A DNA stretch of 64,000 nt, taken from the NCBI GenBank assembly GCA_947179485.1, contig OX359249.1:50789402-50853401 (forward strand), written 5' to 3'. Below, piece after piece: positions 1-10,968 of this stretch. The position numbers were made by a program, and so were the translations under genes. The notes under the pieces are model-generated. The model was not told the DNA's origin. It searched no databases and was given only the letters and a program-made list of their open reading frames with translations. Source of the stretch: Allacma fusca (taxonomy: Eukaryota; Arthropoda; Collembola; Symphypleona; Sminthuridae). How positions within the stretch are numbered: the first letter of the stretch is position 1; each line of letters starts with the position of its first letter.

Positions 1-49
1 ACTTCGCGCCTAGAAATTTCCCACGTGAAGCCATTTTCTCTTTGCGTAA

Positions 50-69
50 TACGTCCGAATTCGGACGTA
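50..69. repeat. Perfect 20-bp palindrome
   Basis: The sequence TACGTCCGAATTCGGACGTA equals its own reverse complement. It abuts and partly overlaps the left inverted repeat at 66-90. Its role is unknown. Confidence 0.85.
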
Positions 70-90
70 AACGCTAACTCAAACGCTAAA

Positions 91-825
91 TTGTATCATT
101 TAGCGTTCTCAACACGTTCAACTTCAAATTAATACTTAAGTACTTAATTATTAACTTTAACTGTGCTGGAAAATAGTTTTAGGACCAGAAAAACATGGCC
201 TTTTAAATAAGGTACAGTTTATAGGAACAACTTGTTGATAAAGTGGTGTTTCAAAGTGTATAATTTTTAATGGTTTCCTTGGTCATTGAGGTTTTGTCTG
301 CTAAAATTGACCTCAGTTTTGTGCTTTTATGAAAATTGCAAAAAATAAATATTGTCACGTATGTATAATTAATATATATTATAGTAATTATTAATATACA
401 AACCAACTTAATAAATTAACTTATTGTTACTCAATGCAACTTAATAATTAGCAATACTTACAAGTAAGTACTTACAATATTTTTACTTTCAACTTTCATC
501 ATATTTTTTCCATGAGTTAATCGGCTTCTAATTAATGTACAGCAGAATTTTAAATGCCTCAGAATAGTGTTATATTATGGTTCTTTTCGAATTAATTTTA
601 ATCACGAACTAAACATATATACATACATATATTGGTCTTAAAACCAGTAGTGACGAGAACTAATAATAAAGTAATGGGATATTATGTTAGGCAAAATTAA
701 AGTTTCTTTTATAGTATTGTATTGTTTTTTATAGATCAAGGTAATGTTAGTTCAAGATTAAAACTAACACTGATTCAATCAGAATAATTATTCAAAATAA
801 TTATAATTACTGCTAACACCATAAA
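91..825. other. AT-rich stretch without a recognisable gene
   Basis: No open frame or repeat that I can identify. It lies inside the inverted-repeat-bounded segment. Confidence 0.6.
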
Positions 826-876
826 CATAGATAGATAGTTAATTTATTGGTCGATTTGGCCTTGGCCCTTACAACC
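826..876 (-). mobile_element. 3' end of a non-LTR retrotransposon with a TATC tail
   Basis: Read on the minus strand, the segment has GGTTGTAAGGGC, then AAGGCCAAATCGACC, an AATAAAT-like signal and a CTAT tetranucleotide run. The same order of motifs ends the non-LTR element at 59461-59512. It is therefore probably the extreme 3' end of a related, 5'-truncated copy. Confidence 0.6.
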
Positions 877-1061
877 TGCACCGATTCATTACATTGTTTC
901 ATATCATGTAAAGTTGAAAAATAGCAAAATTCGAATTATTATTAAGTTAAGTTAATTGTAAATTGTTGATCAAAGGTTAGTATTTAAATTTAATGTGGAT
1001 TATACAGTGTGGTTTTGGACACAATAAACATTAACAAGGTTACAAACAGTAACAACATAAT

Positions 1062-1164
1062 TAGAGAGAGAAAGACTTTATTGACACTGCTTCTCAATAG
1101 AAGTAGCCCTTATGGACTCAGTATACTATTAACAATTTTCAATTAAGTAACTAATTAGTATAAT
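1062..1164 (-). mobile_element. 3' UTR and end of R2-like retrotransposon
   Basis: Directly downstream (minus strand) of the R2-like reading frame. It contains an AATAAAG signal followed by a CT-rich end (TCTTTCTCTCTCTAATT), which I take as the 3' terminus of that element. The boundary is inferred from the polyadenylation-like signal. Confidence 0.5.
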
Positions 1165-3018
1165 TTATGACTTATAAAGATGATTATTACAAATTAATGC
1201 ACTGTTCTTAAGAACTAAAGATACTATTTCTTCAATAACTTTCATTGGTATCCTAAATCGTTTTAGGAATGATACAAAAAAACTTGAAATTGTTCCTCGT
1301 GCCCCAATGTACAGTCCAATTGTTTCCACTTCTTTTAAATTGAATTTTGATTGAAAGTAGGGGATGCATTGATCATAAATTGATTTCTTTTCTTGATTCA
1401 CTTTTTCAGGCTGGTGAATATCTTGTTCCATTCTTATTGTTGGATCTAAAATGTATCCTTTTCTAGAGTTTGGTTCAATAGCAAGAATGTCAACTCTTCT
1501 ACTTGCCCCATTTTTGTCTTCACAATATACTTCTTCTTGTACTATATATTTATTTTCTTTAAATTTTGTAGCCAACAATGAGCGAATGCTGCGATGACGA
1601 TTATTACGTAATAATTCACCTCTGGGGCATTTACCAAGGATATGTCCTAAGGTTTCAAACTCATTGCAATATCGGCAATGGCTATTACCTTGGCTGTAAC
1701 CCGGATTTGATTTATTAGGCAATACGTTTCCGTTCATTTTGATTGCATTTATCCATTCAGATGTTGATAACCCAAATTTATTAGTTATCCATTTGTTAGC
1801 AGTGGGACATTCGGAAAATTGTGCTACACCTTGTCCTTTACTTGGAAGCTTACTCCATTTTTCATATTCAATCTTTTGCAATTCATTCCTAATAAGTTTA
1901 CATTTCTTTAGCTTCTTTTTTGGTTGTTGTTTGTCGATGTTATTCATTGATTCTTCTGTATTGCTTCCTGAAGTATCTTCATCTTGATTAATGTCTACAA
2001 GGGATGATTTGAATTCTTCGGTCATATTTAGATTATCCAAGCATTTATTTTTTTCATTGTTAAAATTTCTAATTATATTCAGAACTTCAATGCCACTATT
2101 TTGTAGATTGTCACATGCATTATAATTTTGAATGTTTGCTTCCCATGCTGTTTTAATAATTCCCAATCCTTTTACCTTTCTACTAGAATAAATCATAGCG
2201 TCAGGGGTTGATGTTGGTATTTGCAAAATTTCTTTAACTGCACTTTTAAGGATTTTATCCACTTTATCAAAGAATGAAGGAGAAATTTTATTTAAGGGAA
2301 TATGTTGTAGGGGGAAAATTAAAATTGGCCAGATAAATTCATTAATGATATTCAATTTTTGGTCTGGATTAAGGAATGGAGTTGCAACTAGTCTTTCAAT
2401 TTGGCCTCGAAATTTATGGAGTAATTTTTCTTCATGACAAACTATTTCATCATTAAAATTCATACCAAGATACTTCACCATTTCATTGGTTCCAATGCAC
2501 TTGATCCGAGTATTTTCATTGAGAATCAGATCATCTGTACATAATTCTCCTTTTACCAGACTAATACATTGGGATTTTCTAGAATTAATTTGAAGTTCTA
2601 ATTCATTGTAAAGTCCAATAAATGTTTGGTTAAGAATGATGGCAGATGTACGAGAGTTCGCTGAAATGTCTGAATCATCAGCAAAATTTTGGAGAGTTTC
2701 ATTTTGGAAGTCAGGGTGAAGCTGGAAGCCATACATACTTTTTACAGATGGTTCATTTAATTCCATAATCTCATCATCAACTGCGTTGTTATAGATCCAT
2801 GGAGATTGTGGTGCCCCCTGCATTACTCCACATTTGAAAAATATTTTTTGAGATTTGCCTTTAATTGTATTGATCCGTGTGTAGTTCTCAATCATGAAAA
2901 TAATGGTAAGGTTTTTGAGTGCTGTTGGTGCTCTTCTAGCTTGAATCCTATTTGAAGCATGTAAGTGGCCTATCTTATCAAAAGCTTGATAAGATATATT
3001 TGATAATTTCAGTTCTAA
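1165..3018 (-). CDS. R2-like non-LTR retrotransposon polyprotein, 5'-truncated (RT C-terminal half, zinc knuckle, endonuclease)
   Basis: The frame is open from 3018 to the stop at 1165; the first ATG is at 2895, but sequence upstream still reads as reverse transcriptase (QAFDKIGH), so the start has been lost rather than chosen. Order of domains: RT core with GVMQGAPQSP and the catalytic box FADD, a thumb region, a basic linker (KKKLKKCK), a CCHC knuckle (CRYCNEFETLGHILGKC), then a restriction-like endonuclease with RRVDI and, 13 residues on, ILDPT. This order is diagnostic of the R2/NeSL/Hero group, which nick target DNA and prime reverse transcription on it. The endonuclease has VD where PD is usual. 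The N-terminal DNA-binding domains and first RT motifs are missing. Nothing around it resembles 28S rDNA, the usual R2 target. It is an uninterrupted frame but a dead 5' truncation. Confidence 0.8.
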   Translation of the reverse strand, partial: LELKLSNISYQAFDKIGHLHASNRIQARRAPTALKNLTIIFMIENYTRINTIKGKSQKIFFKCGVMQGAPQSPWIYNNAVDDEIMELNEPSVKSMYGFQLHPDFQNETLQNFADDSDISANSRTSAIILNQTFIGLYNELELQINSRKSQCISLVKGELCTDDLILNENTRIKCIGTNEMVKYLGMNFNDEIVCHEEKLLHKFRGQIERLVATPFLNPDQKLNIINEFIWPILIFPLQHIPLNKISPSFFDKVDKILKSAVKEILQIPTSTPDAMIYSSRKVKGLGIIKTAWEANIQNYNACDNLQNSGIEVLNIIRNFNNEKNKCLDNLNMTEEFKSSLVDINQDEDTSGSNTEESMNNIDKQQPKKKLKKCKLIRNELQKIEYEKWSKLPSKGQGVAQFSECPTANKWITNKFGLSTSEWINAIKMNGNVLPNKSNPGYSQGNSHCRYCNEFETLGHILGKCPRGELLRNNRHRSIRSLLATKFKENKYIVQEEVYCEDKNGASRRVDILAIEPNSRKGYILDPTIRMEQDIHQPEKVNQEKKSIYDQCIPYFQSKFNLKEVETIGLYIGARGTISSFFVSFLKRFRIPMKVIEEIVSLVLKNSALICNNHLYKS

Positions 3019-3110
3019 TTATTTCATTAAATACTTAAGTTTTGGAGGAAGAAAAAGGGAAATAAAAATAAAATAGAAACAACTGGATATTGTCTGGGAA
3101 TCGTGAGATC

Positions 3111-3141
3111 GCGGCCATTTTATTAATAATAAAATGGCCGC
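3111..3141. repeat. Perfect hairpin, 13-bp arms, 5-nt loop
   Basis: GCGGCCATTTTAT and ATAAAATGGCCGC are exact reverse complements around TAATA. Imperfect pairing continues outward for roughly 20 nt on each side (GGGAA with TTCCC). Confidence 0.8.
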
Positions 3142-3329
3142 AGTCTCAGGTTTCCCGTCCGAGGACAAACGCACAATCGCAATTGCTGTTTTTGATTCAA
3201 CGTAAGCGTAAACGCAAAGGGAAACTTTTAGCGTTTGCGTTAGCGTTTACGCCCTACGTTTGCTTTTCGCAAAGAGCCTATTGTGCCAGGTCAATGAACC
3301 GTACTAGTGCCACTCACCCATGCTTTTTA

Positions 3330-4539
3330 GGGTGGCGACAGCCCCCTAGTAAAATAGCCTTGTCCGTACGTCCGTACGTCCGTGTGTCCCTCTGCACGAT
3401 TACGCAAAAACTACTGAACCGATTTCAATGTTTTTTATGGGTATTACTTGTATCAAAAGTAAGGCTGAGTTCGTATTTGGTTGAAATCGGCTCGATAGTT
3501 TTTTCAAAAAAATTCTTGAAATTTTGGACTTTAGGGTGTGTTTTTCTCAAAGCGGATAGCCAAGAAAGTCACTTTTTCGCACAGAATTTTCATATGAGTA
3601 CGTAGATGCAGAGTATTGTCAAAAAAAATTTGCCGAAAACATTTTTTCATAAAACCGATTTCGAAGGTCAGAAAACTGAAAAAGCCCGAAAATTAAAATA
3701 TTTTTTTACAGCCATACTGAACTACTGAAAGACAAAGTGTGTATCTCAAATTTGTTATCGCAACGAAAGGCCACATCACGAATTTTTTCCGCACCGTGAC
3801 ATTAATACTTCGGGTTTTTTAAAAAAATTACAATGTAAATTTGTGTACCTTCACGATTTTTTTTCACTACGAGCCTACTCTAATGTGTACAATTTTAAAA
3901 GCTGAAATGACAAGGCTGCAATTGTACTCCAATTTGAAATTTAAAAATGTTGCACATTACAGTGGGCTCACCTTCAAAATCGAGAAAAACCGAAACGGGT
4001 AATTTATATACATACATAGCTAAGGGTCCATGCAAGTGTGCTTCTACGTACACACTCAGGATTGTACAGTGGAGGTGAGAGGCGCGCTATCATGCACCGT
4101 AACGAGTATGCAGCCCTTACATGTACACAAACAACCGCATCGCGCAGCACCACGTTCGTTCTTCCCTCACGACATATAGTCCCATTTATTTTTTGTTATA
4201 CTGTTTATATGGCTGGTCCTACACCAACAAAAATTGGTATGAGGGTTGACCACGGTGTTTGAAATACATATATGTACATTACATGTACATTCGAAGGAAA
4301 AAAGTTCAACCTTGCACTGTCCGCTTTGAGAAAAACAAACTCTTTATGTCGAATGACTGTTATCTCTAAAACTACTGAATCGATTTCAATAAAACTTTTT
4401 ATCAATATTGCTAATGTAAAATGTAGTGGTTACTGTCTATTTGGTTGAAATCGGCCCGATAGTTTTTTCAAAAACAATTCTGAAATTTCGAAAAAAACGA
4501 AAATTTTTCCTGCTTTGACGGCCGCGGCTGACGCCACCC
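3330..4539. mobile_element. MITE with TIR GGGTGGCGWCAGCC and TA target duplication
   Basis: The left end GGGTGGCGACAGCC and the reverse complement of the right end GGGTGGCGTCAGCC differ at one base, and both are flanked by TA (3328-3329, 4540-4541). TA duplication and short TIRs suggest a non-autonomous Tc1/mariner-type element. Inside, a segment with ACTACTGAACCGATTTCAAT recurs in altered form near 4365-4490. No transposase is encoded. Partial relatives lie at about 10160-10649, 19640-19880 (minus) and 36960-37140. Confidence 0.7.
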
Positions 4540-4541
4540 TA

Positions 4542-6738
4542 CGCGAAGCCTCAAATTATCGCGTAGCGATGAAAGGTTATTAATGAAAGGTAGTGTTATT
4601 GTTAATTGTTAATAACCTTTATGATACCGAATAATTATAATAATAAGCGGAAGTCCCTTTCACGTAACTTCCTAATTACCTATGAACACTCGCAATAACC
4701 AGGGGTAATAACTTTAAGGGGTTATTGATTTATTTATAATTAATAATTATAAGTGAACAAACAATACTCTGACTTTCAGCTCCTTCCTTGAGGCCCAAAA
4801 CCTCACTCTCTCTAGTTCCAAAACCACTCTCCTCTCTCTCGTGACTGACTCTCATTCTCAAGATCTACAGTAATAACGTAAACCTACCTCATACATTTAC
4901 ATTTCCATATAGATTTCCGAAAGGAATTTGAATAACTTCAAGTATGTGTATTTTCACATACTTACAATAACCTTACCACTTTAAAACAGTACAATTCTCT
5001 GGTATTGTTGGTCGGCATAGTTAAGGTGCATGAGGAAATGCCGACATCATGAATTAAGTACATACTTATGTAGGTAATAGTGTTTTCCGTTTCACTTTGC
5101 CCCTAAAAATTAGAATTAGAAGGTGCCTTCCTCTAATGCCTTCATTTCCATCCAATCTTCCTCTGCTCCGGGTGACACACAATGTCAATCTAGACAAGTT
5201 TCTCTCGCTTTCTCATCATTACTAAAATTCTAAATATACATAACTAATTAAATGCTTGACATCCAAAGCAAAATGTAAAACACTGATTTCCAAAATGTGC
5301 TATTCCTGAGTACATTCGTAGCTCTAACTTTGGATACGATTAGATTTCTAATTCCAATGTATCTTTTCTAGCTTAAAAATTGTATCTGACTAGCACTAAA
5401 ACTCCAATGTCACCAAGGTAGGGTTCTGACACATTAAGTTAAGTGAAACTTTCTTATAGACGAGTCTGTTCCGTCCGTCCGACCGTCTACCAAATCTTGT
5501 GAGTCGCACAACTCACCTGATGACAATGACATACGGACATGGGGCTTGTCCCAAAAAATCGGTCATGCATTCTAGATGTTCCTTTTGGTATTTTCCGTGA
5601 CCCAGGGTCAACCGTTTGACCTCAAAAAATTATTTTCTGGATTCAATTATCAAAACATTTGCATCAGCAGTTGCTATATATTTTCAACGGATTGACGTAT
5701 GGACATGCGTTCTTTACAAATCACAATGCAACTCTATTTCCCTACCCCACAATAAATATTTAAATATAATTTTCACTTTCCTACACATGCAAACAAAGTT
5801 TGCCCAAATCAGTGCAGTGCACGGATTTTTTTAGGAAGTGAAACTTTCTTATACATTTGTGCAATTCTCTCACCGTAGGTTTGTAATTTCGATATCTCCA
5901 CAACAGGACATTTTAACAAAATGGTACAAGTACCAAAAAATAGGTTATTCACTGTTGTTGTGCCTTTTAATAATTTGGTTCATAAATAACCCTTACGTTA
6001 ATTGTAATTAAATAAAAATTCCAAAAACATAATTGCGCCAGCGTGAAAGCCCATTCCTTTGTTGTGTCACAAGGGAAATATTTACTTTTTAAATTTTGCT
6101 GCTTTTTTGACCAGTTTTTCCTGTATCATTTCTATGATGATTTGCTTACTTGAAATCTACAAATAATTATTTAATTCCAAAATTATTACCAAAGTAGTAT
6201 CAAGTTTTGCAGCATGCTCTAAAATGATAAACTTGTAACTATAGTATTTAATGATTGTGTTCTGTATTGCTAAGGAGCGCTGTATTTATATGCAAGTTCA
6301 GAGCTTTTAATTGAAGTAGCCCTGCCAATGAAATTTGCAAAACCTTAAACCTCGTAATGAATATACACGGATGTTCTGGTGACACGTGATACAAATATTA
6401 GCATCGTGGAAAACCAAATGTATAATTATATAATTACACACACATGCCACATATCACCAAAGATTCCTTCCTTAGAAGAGATATCCTTTTCAAGGTAAAC
6501 TAGCATCGAAAAAAAATTATTTGTTTATTCTTTCGTATCTGAATGTTGGGGGTGAACCAGTATTTGGGAAATTGAAAGCCTAACCCGTCGTTTCGGACGA
6601 GGAGGACGAGCGTCAATGTCACAGTGTTGGCCCCTTCGGCTCCTCACAGTGACGGCACTCCTTTCCAGCCGACCTACCATAACCCTCACTGTCCTCAACG
6701 ACCACCCACAAGATATCCTTTGACATGAACAATCATTA
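4542..6738. other. Non-coding AT-rich stretch with small repeats
   Basis: No convincing gene. It has an inverted repeat AAAGGTTATTAA/TTAATAACCTTT around 4573-4616 and an 18-bp direct repeat AAGTGAAACTTTCTTATA at 5441-5458 and 5836-5853. The latter may bound a small inserted segment, but no terminal inverted repeats are visible. Confidence 0.5.
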
Positions 6739-6939
6739 GGGACCATTCTTTTATTACGTCATCGACTGTTCACACCCCCTCCCCCTCCTTTTATTACGTC
6801 ATCAGTAACCACTGATACACCCGTGGCACATGTTTTGCCGGTGGCAATATCACGTGGAACAGTTTTGATTCGTATTAATATGAAGGAGTCTAAACACGTC
6901 GAATCCAGTACGTTTCACTCAGTGCTTCTGTTGGGGACA

Positions 6940-7240
6940 AAATTCTTGTCCCGTCCCCGTCCCGTCCCGATATTTTTAAAAAACCTTTGTCCCCAGTCCC
7001 GTCCCGACAATCGGGACACGGGGACAAAAACCATGTCCCCGTCCCGTCCCCAAAAATTTATAAAAACGTTGTCCCCGGTCCCGTCCCGAAAGTCGGGACA
7101 TGGGGACAAAAATCTTGTCCCCGTCCCGTCCCCAAACTTTTTAAAAAACGTCGTCCCCGGTCCCGTCCCGAAAGTCGGGACATGGGGACAACAACCTTGT
7201 CCCCATCCCGTCCCCAAAATTAAAAAAAAATATTGTACCC
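6940..7240. repeat. GTCCC/GGGAC minisatellite, left block
   Basis: Repeated units alternate GTCCCGTCCCGAAAGTCGGG, an ATGGGGACAAAAA segment and another GTCCCCGTCCC segment. Each unit contains GTCCC and its complement, so single strands can fold into GC-rich hairpins. Confidence 0.8.
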
Positions 7241-7556
7241 GGTCCCGAAAATCGTGGAATGTGAACAAAATTCCTGTACCGTCCCGATAATTACTGAAAA
7301 CAGTTGTCGACATTCTCATATCGAAAATCGGAACATGAGGAAAATTTCGTAAAAAAATATTTGTATCAAACACATAAAAAACGCATTTATAGAATCGAGA
7401 AGATTCTTCCTGAACTTTTTGAGCAACAAGCCTCATTTTCTACAAAGGTGAAATAGTGTTCACAGAATAGTTTACTCATGAGCATTAAAGCTGAAACGTT
7501 ATCCTTGTTCTGCTGTGCTTGCTCGTCCCGTCCCGTTATATACACGACCAAAAAGC

Positions 7557-7790
7557 ATGTCCCGTCCCGAATATAGTGGGGACAATTTGTTTTGTCCCCG
7601 TCCCGTCCCTGATATAATGGGGACAATTTTTTTTGTCCCCGTCCCCGATATAATGGGGACATTTTGTTTTGTCCCCGTCCCGTCCCGAATATAATGGGGA
7701 CAATTTTTTTTGTCCCCGTCCCTTCCCGAATACGACATGGGGACAATTATTTTGTCCCCGGGGACGTCCCGTCCCGGTCCGTCCAGTGTC
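7557..7790. repeat. GTCCC/GGGAC minisatellite, right block
   Basis: About four units of roughly 60 bp, each built as GTCCCGTCCC, GAATATAATGGGGACAATTT and TTTTGTCCCC, with small length differences. This is a different unit from the left block of the same MITE. Confidence 0.8.
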
Positions 7791-8307
7791 CCGACGGGAC
7801 GTCCCTGTCCCCGGCAGAAGCTCTGGTTTCACTCATACAATTAATAGTACTGTGAATAGACTAGTCTGCGCAGATCACTTTCAGCTTTTTTCAGCTTTAG
7901 CTTTTAGTTTTTTAGTAATAAGCTCAGTAAAAATTTGATTTTCCCGCGGATGATGTTACTGTCGTCATTTCTACTAAACCCTCCCCCTCCTACCTTCATC
8001 ATCGTCATTTCTTCTCATCCCCCCTCATCCCTTTGGTGATGACGTTATAAAAGAATGAACCCTTATGTATTTACCGACGAAGAGTAGGGTTGTCTGAAAT
8101 TTGGAAACCATCTGGAGTGTTTGAAGCAAATATTACTTGATGTTTCCAAAAAGCTCCCCCGGGAAACTAAGATTCACTGTAATGGATTTCGATTTTCGAT
8201 TCGATTTTCTACTTGTAATTGGTAACGTCAAAAGTTGAAGCTATCAGTTGGTTTAACAATGGCAAAAAATCTTTATTGACAACTTCATACTGTTTTCCAA
8301 ACCCTCC

Positions 8308-9945
8308 ATGCGCGTATATTGTCAGACATTGTACAGTACTTTAGAACTTTACCTTTTGTCCTGCCTGGTCTTTAAATTGGTCAAAATGAACCTCCCTTGC
8401 TATTGCAGGTTAGCCTTTTTTGTTCTGGGTCTTATTATCAATCCAATCAGTTTACTGAAAGTTTCCAATGTCATGGCTGGAGAGGAAATAATTTCATCCG
8501 AACTGAAACTATTCTTCACAAGCAATGCGTTGGCTGATATAACGGTTACAATCAAAGTCCGGCCGAAAGACTTTGTAAAAACAATCTCCCAAGGGCTGAA
8601 ATCCACGCAGGATAGAGTCCAAAAACTCTCGCTACTGTTAGATGAGTTGGAAACCCTTGGAAAACATTCCCAAAAGTCTGTCCTCGAACTTGTGCAGAAA
8701 GAAAAGTCGGTAATACGTTTCCATCAATTGTGGCTAACCAATCAGCTGTCCATCAGTGGAGCGTCTTTAGAATTTGTGGAAAAAATTGTTTCAATTCCTG
8801 AGGTGATGAAAATCAAACAAGTGAACTATTTGAAGTTCTCTAATGAAATCAGTCAAAATAGAACTGCAGAAAATAACAAAACCGTTAAAGACCAACGTAA
8901 CGGGGTCAGAAAAACATTTGGGGCTCTGGGATGACGATCTCCATCAATGGGGAGTGAAACGGGTTCAAGCACCAGTAGTTTGGGAACTCGGTTATGACGG
9001 GACAGGCGTTCGCGTGGGTATTATCGATACTGGAGTTCGATGGAGTCAGGATTCTCTCCAAGAATCCTACGTCGGAACAAACAACTACGGCTGGTTTGAC
9101 CCACAACACTACGGATAAGCCAAGAGACTTGGGGGAACACGGGACACCTTGCTTGGGTCCCATGGTCGGTGATTACGGTCTTGGCGTGGCTCCTGGTGCA
9201 AAATGGATGGCATGTTTAGCATCAAATTACGTTGATTATCGAGAAGACTGGATATTGCTCTGCCTTCAGTTCATATTGAGACCAACTGATTACCAAGGGA
9301 AGAATAAGGACTGCTCAAAGGCGCCCCGTGTTGTTAATAATAGTTGGTACTACTTTCCGGATGAAGATGACGAGAGAAATTGCCCCTATACTCTTCGAAG
9401 CTGATATAAATTTTATATTCTGCATTGGGAATTTGGGACACGTCGATTGCAAATCTGGTGGAGCTCCAGGGAGTTACGAGGAGTTTATAGACGTCGGGTA
9501 CACTAACAGTGAGGACGAAATGGAGTGCATGTCTAGCGCAGGTCCAGGTCCATCCGGTCCATCCAAGCCTGACCTTGGTACTCCTGGTGATCTTTTGGTA
9601 GTTCTCGAATCAGACTGATTCGTACTATGGCCCCGGTGGTGGATGTAGTTCTGCTACACCGATGGTGGCTGGAATCGTTGCTCTAATGTTGCAAAAAATC
9701 CGACCTTAACCAAAGACGAGGTCAGGAGCACTCTAATCAAATCAACTGAACCAGCCACTTCTGTGATGGGATCGTGTGGAGGTATTCCGAACACACAGTT
9801 TCCTAACAACAGAGCTGGCCACGGAATCATTAATGCTTTAAAGGCCATCAACAATGTTCCTTCTTTGAAGAAGTATATTATTTATATTTACTTGCTCAAA
9901 TATTTCTCATGTTGCGTGTGTTGCAATACACTGCGAATGAGTTAA
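8308..9945 (+). pseudogene. S8 subtilisin-like (bacillopeptidase F-like) protease pseudogene, copy 1
   Basis: A secreted serine endopeptidase by family. The better start is ATG 8386, which begins a hydrophobic signal-like segment (LAFFVLGLIINPISLL), followed by a roughly 150-residue propeptide-like region. The catalytic domain has the family motifs in order: Asp box GIIDTGV, His box EHGTPCLG with VAPGAKWMACLA, oxyanion Asn box CIGNLGHVDC, and Ser box SSATPMVAG. The APGAKW and NNSW motifs fit bacillopeptidase F rather than proprotein convertases. The reading frame changes near 8890-8930, near 9105 and near 9380, and a stop lies at 9616-9618, so it is dead. An AATAAA-like signal lies near 9965. 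A second pseudogene copy is at 38360-39915. The family is mainly bacterial, so an old horizontal transfer is possible but unproven. Confidence 0.8.
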
Positions 9946-10159
9946 CAATATTTTGAGCAGATAAAAAATAAAAACCTTTACTTTCTCCGACTCGGACTAC
10001 TCGCAACTTCAAGTATTAGTTGCAACTTACCATTTCAATTATAACTTTAAGTCAACTTCAATTTATTAAAAAAGATAAATTATGAATAATTGAAGTCACC
10101 TTCAATTTGAAACAACTTTTTTAGTTAAAAATTCAATTTTAACTTCAATTCAACTACTA

Positions 10160-10649
10160 AATGAAGCTTGAAACGATTTTGAAGGCAAAAAAACGAATAA
10201 ACCCGAAAATTAAAATAATTTTTGACATCCACAATTTTAGACAATCCACAAGAAAAACTGGGTATCTTAAATTTATGCTCGCAAAGGAAGGTCTCGTCAT
10301 GAAATTTTCCGCATCTAGGCAATCCACATTCAAGATTTTGTGTCACTATTGCCCAATCCAATGTGATCATTTTTAGAAGCTGACCCGATAAGACTGCATT
10401 GGAACCACAATTTAAAATTAAAAAATATATCACATTACAGTTACAGGGCCTTTCTTCAATGTAGTGGAAGATCGAAATGGGTAATTCATGTACATATACA
10501 CATAAGTGAACATGCAAGTGTGTTAATACGTACACACGCATGATTGTCTTGTTGTGGTGAGACGCGCGCTGTCATGCCAGTATGTAGCCCTTACATGTGC
10601 ACAGACAACCGCGTTCGTTCTTCCCACACTCAATTTCCTATATGTCCTC
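10160..10649 (+). mobile_element. Partial copy of the GGGTGGCG MITE family
   Basis: Resembles the second half of the element at 3330-4539: cccgaaaattaaaat, the acgtacacac block and the cgcgct block recur in the same order. It is cut off on the right by the Harbinger element at 10653. Confidence 0.6.
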
Positions 10650-10968
10650 TTAAGCTAGGTTTATAGTTTCACTTTCCCTTCATTTTCCTTTACTTTTCAG
10701 TAAATTTTCCCTTTTCGCAAGTTTATACTTTGCGTTAGCTCCGAGGGATACCTCACAAATAATTCAATGCTCACGTGCTTTTCATTTCATGCGCGAAGCC
10801 ATTTATACTTTCAATTCGGGCGCGTAAATGTTCCTTTTTCTTCCTTTTTCTACAAGTTGAACCGGTTCAACTTCATGGCAAAGGAAAAAATAAGGAAGTT
10901 GAGAAGAAACAATTATTCAAGTATTCATTGCAATTTATTATCAAAAGTGTTTACTTCAACATTTAATA

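Larger units (their letters stand above)
66..3251. mobile_element. Candidate DNA element bounded by 25-bp inverted repeats
   Basis: Positions 66-90 (starting CGTAAACGCTAAC) and the reverse complement of 3227-3251 match at 24 of 25 positions. That is the pattern of terminal inverted repeats of one DNA transposon. No clear target-site duplication is visible and the interior holds non-LTR remnants rather than a transposase, so this may be a non-autonomous element that later received insertions. The family is unknown. Confidence 0.45.
6920..7825. mobile_element. hAT-type MITE filled with GGGAC motifs
   Basis: Terminal repeats CAGTGCTTCTG and CAGAAGCTCTG are flanked by a perfect 8-bp duplication GTTTCACT (6912-6919, 7826-7833), the hallmark of hAT transposition. 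It encodes no transposase. The interior is dominated by GTCCCCGTCCCGTCCC and its complement. A second copy sits at 20107-20887. Open frames across the GTCCC runs are by-products of the low-complexity repeat. Confidence 0.85.
6739..8062. mobile_element. Non-autonomous DNA element, TTA target duplication
   Basis: The left end GGGACCATTCTTTTATTACG and the reverse complement of the right end (GGGTTCATTCTTTTATAACG) are terminal inverted repeats, each flanked outside by TTA (6736-6738, 8063-8065). The insertion is confirmed by the second S8 duplicate: at 37850-37880 the same flanks join without the element (AACAATCATTAAGTATTTAC). The interior is mostly the hAT MITE at 6920-7825. Confidence 0.8.

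Noticed and set aside
4600-5060. Solo LTR of another retrotransposon
   Set aside because: The base composition and TA-rich flanks are suggestive, but no TG...CA boundaries with a target duplication could be fixed.
6915-7746. Open frames of 60-173 codons over the GTCCC arrays
   Set aside because: They occur on both strands with Pro-Arg-Ser or Gly-Thr-Gly repeats; products of low-complexity DNA, not genes.
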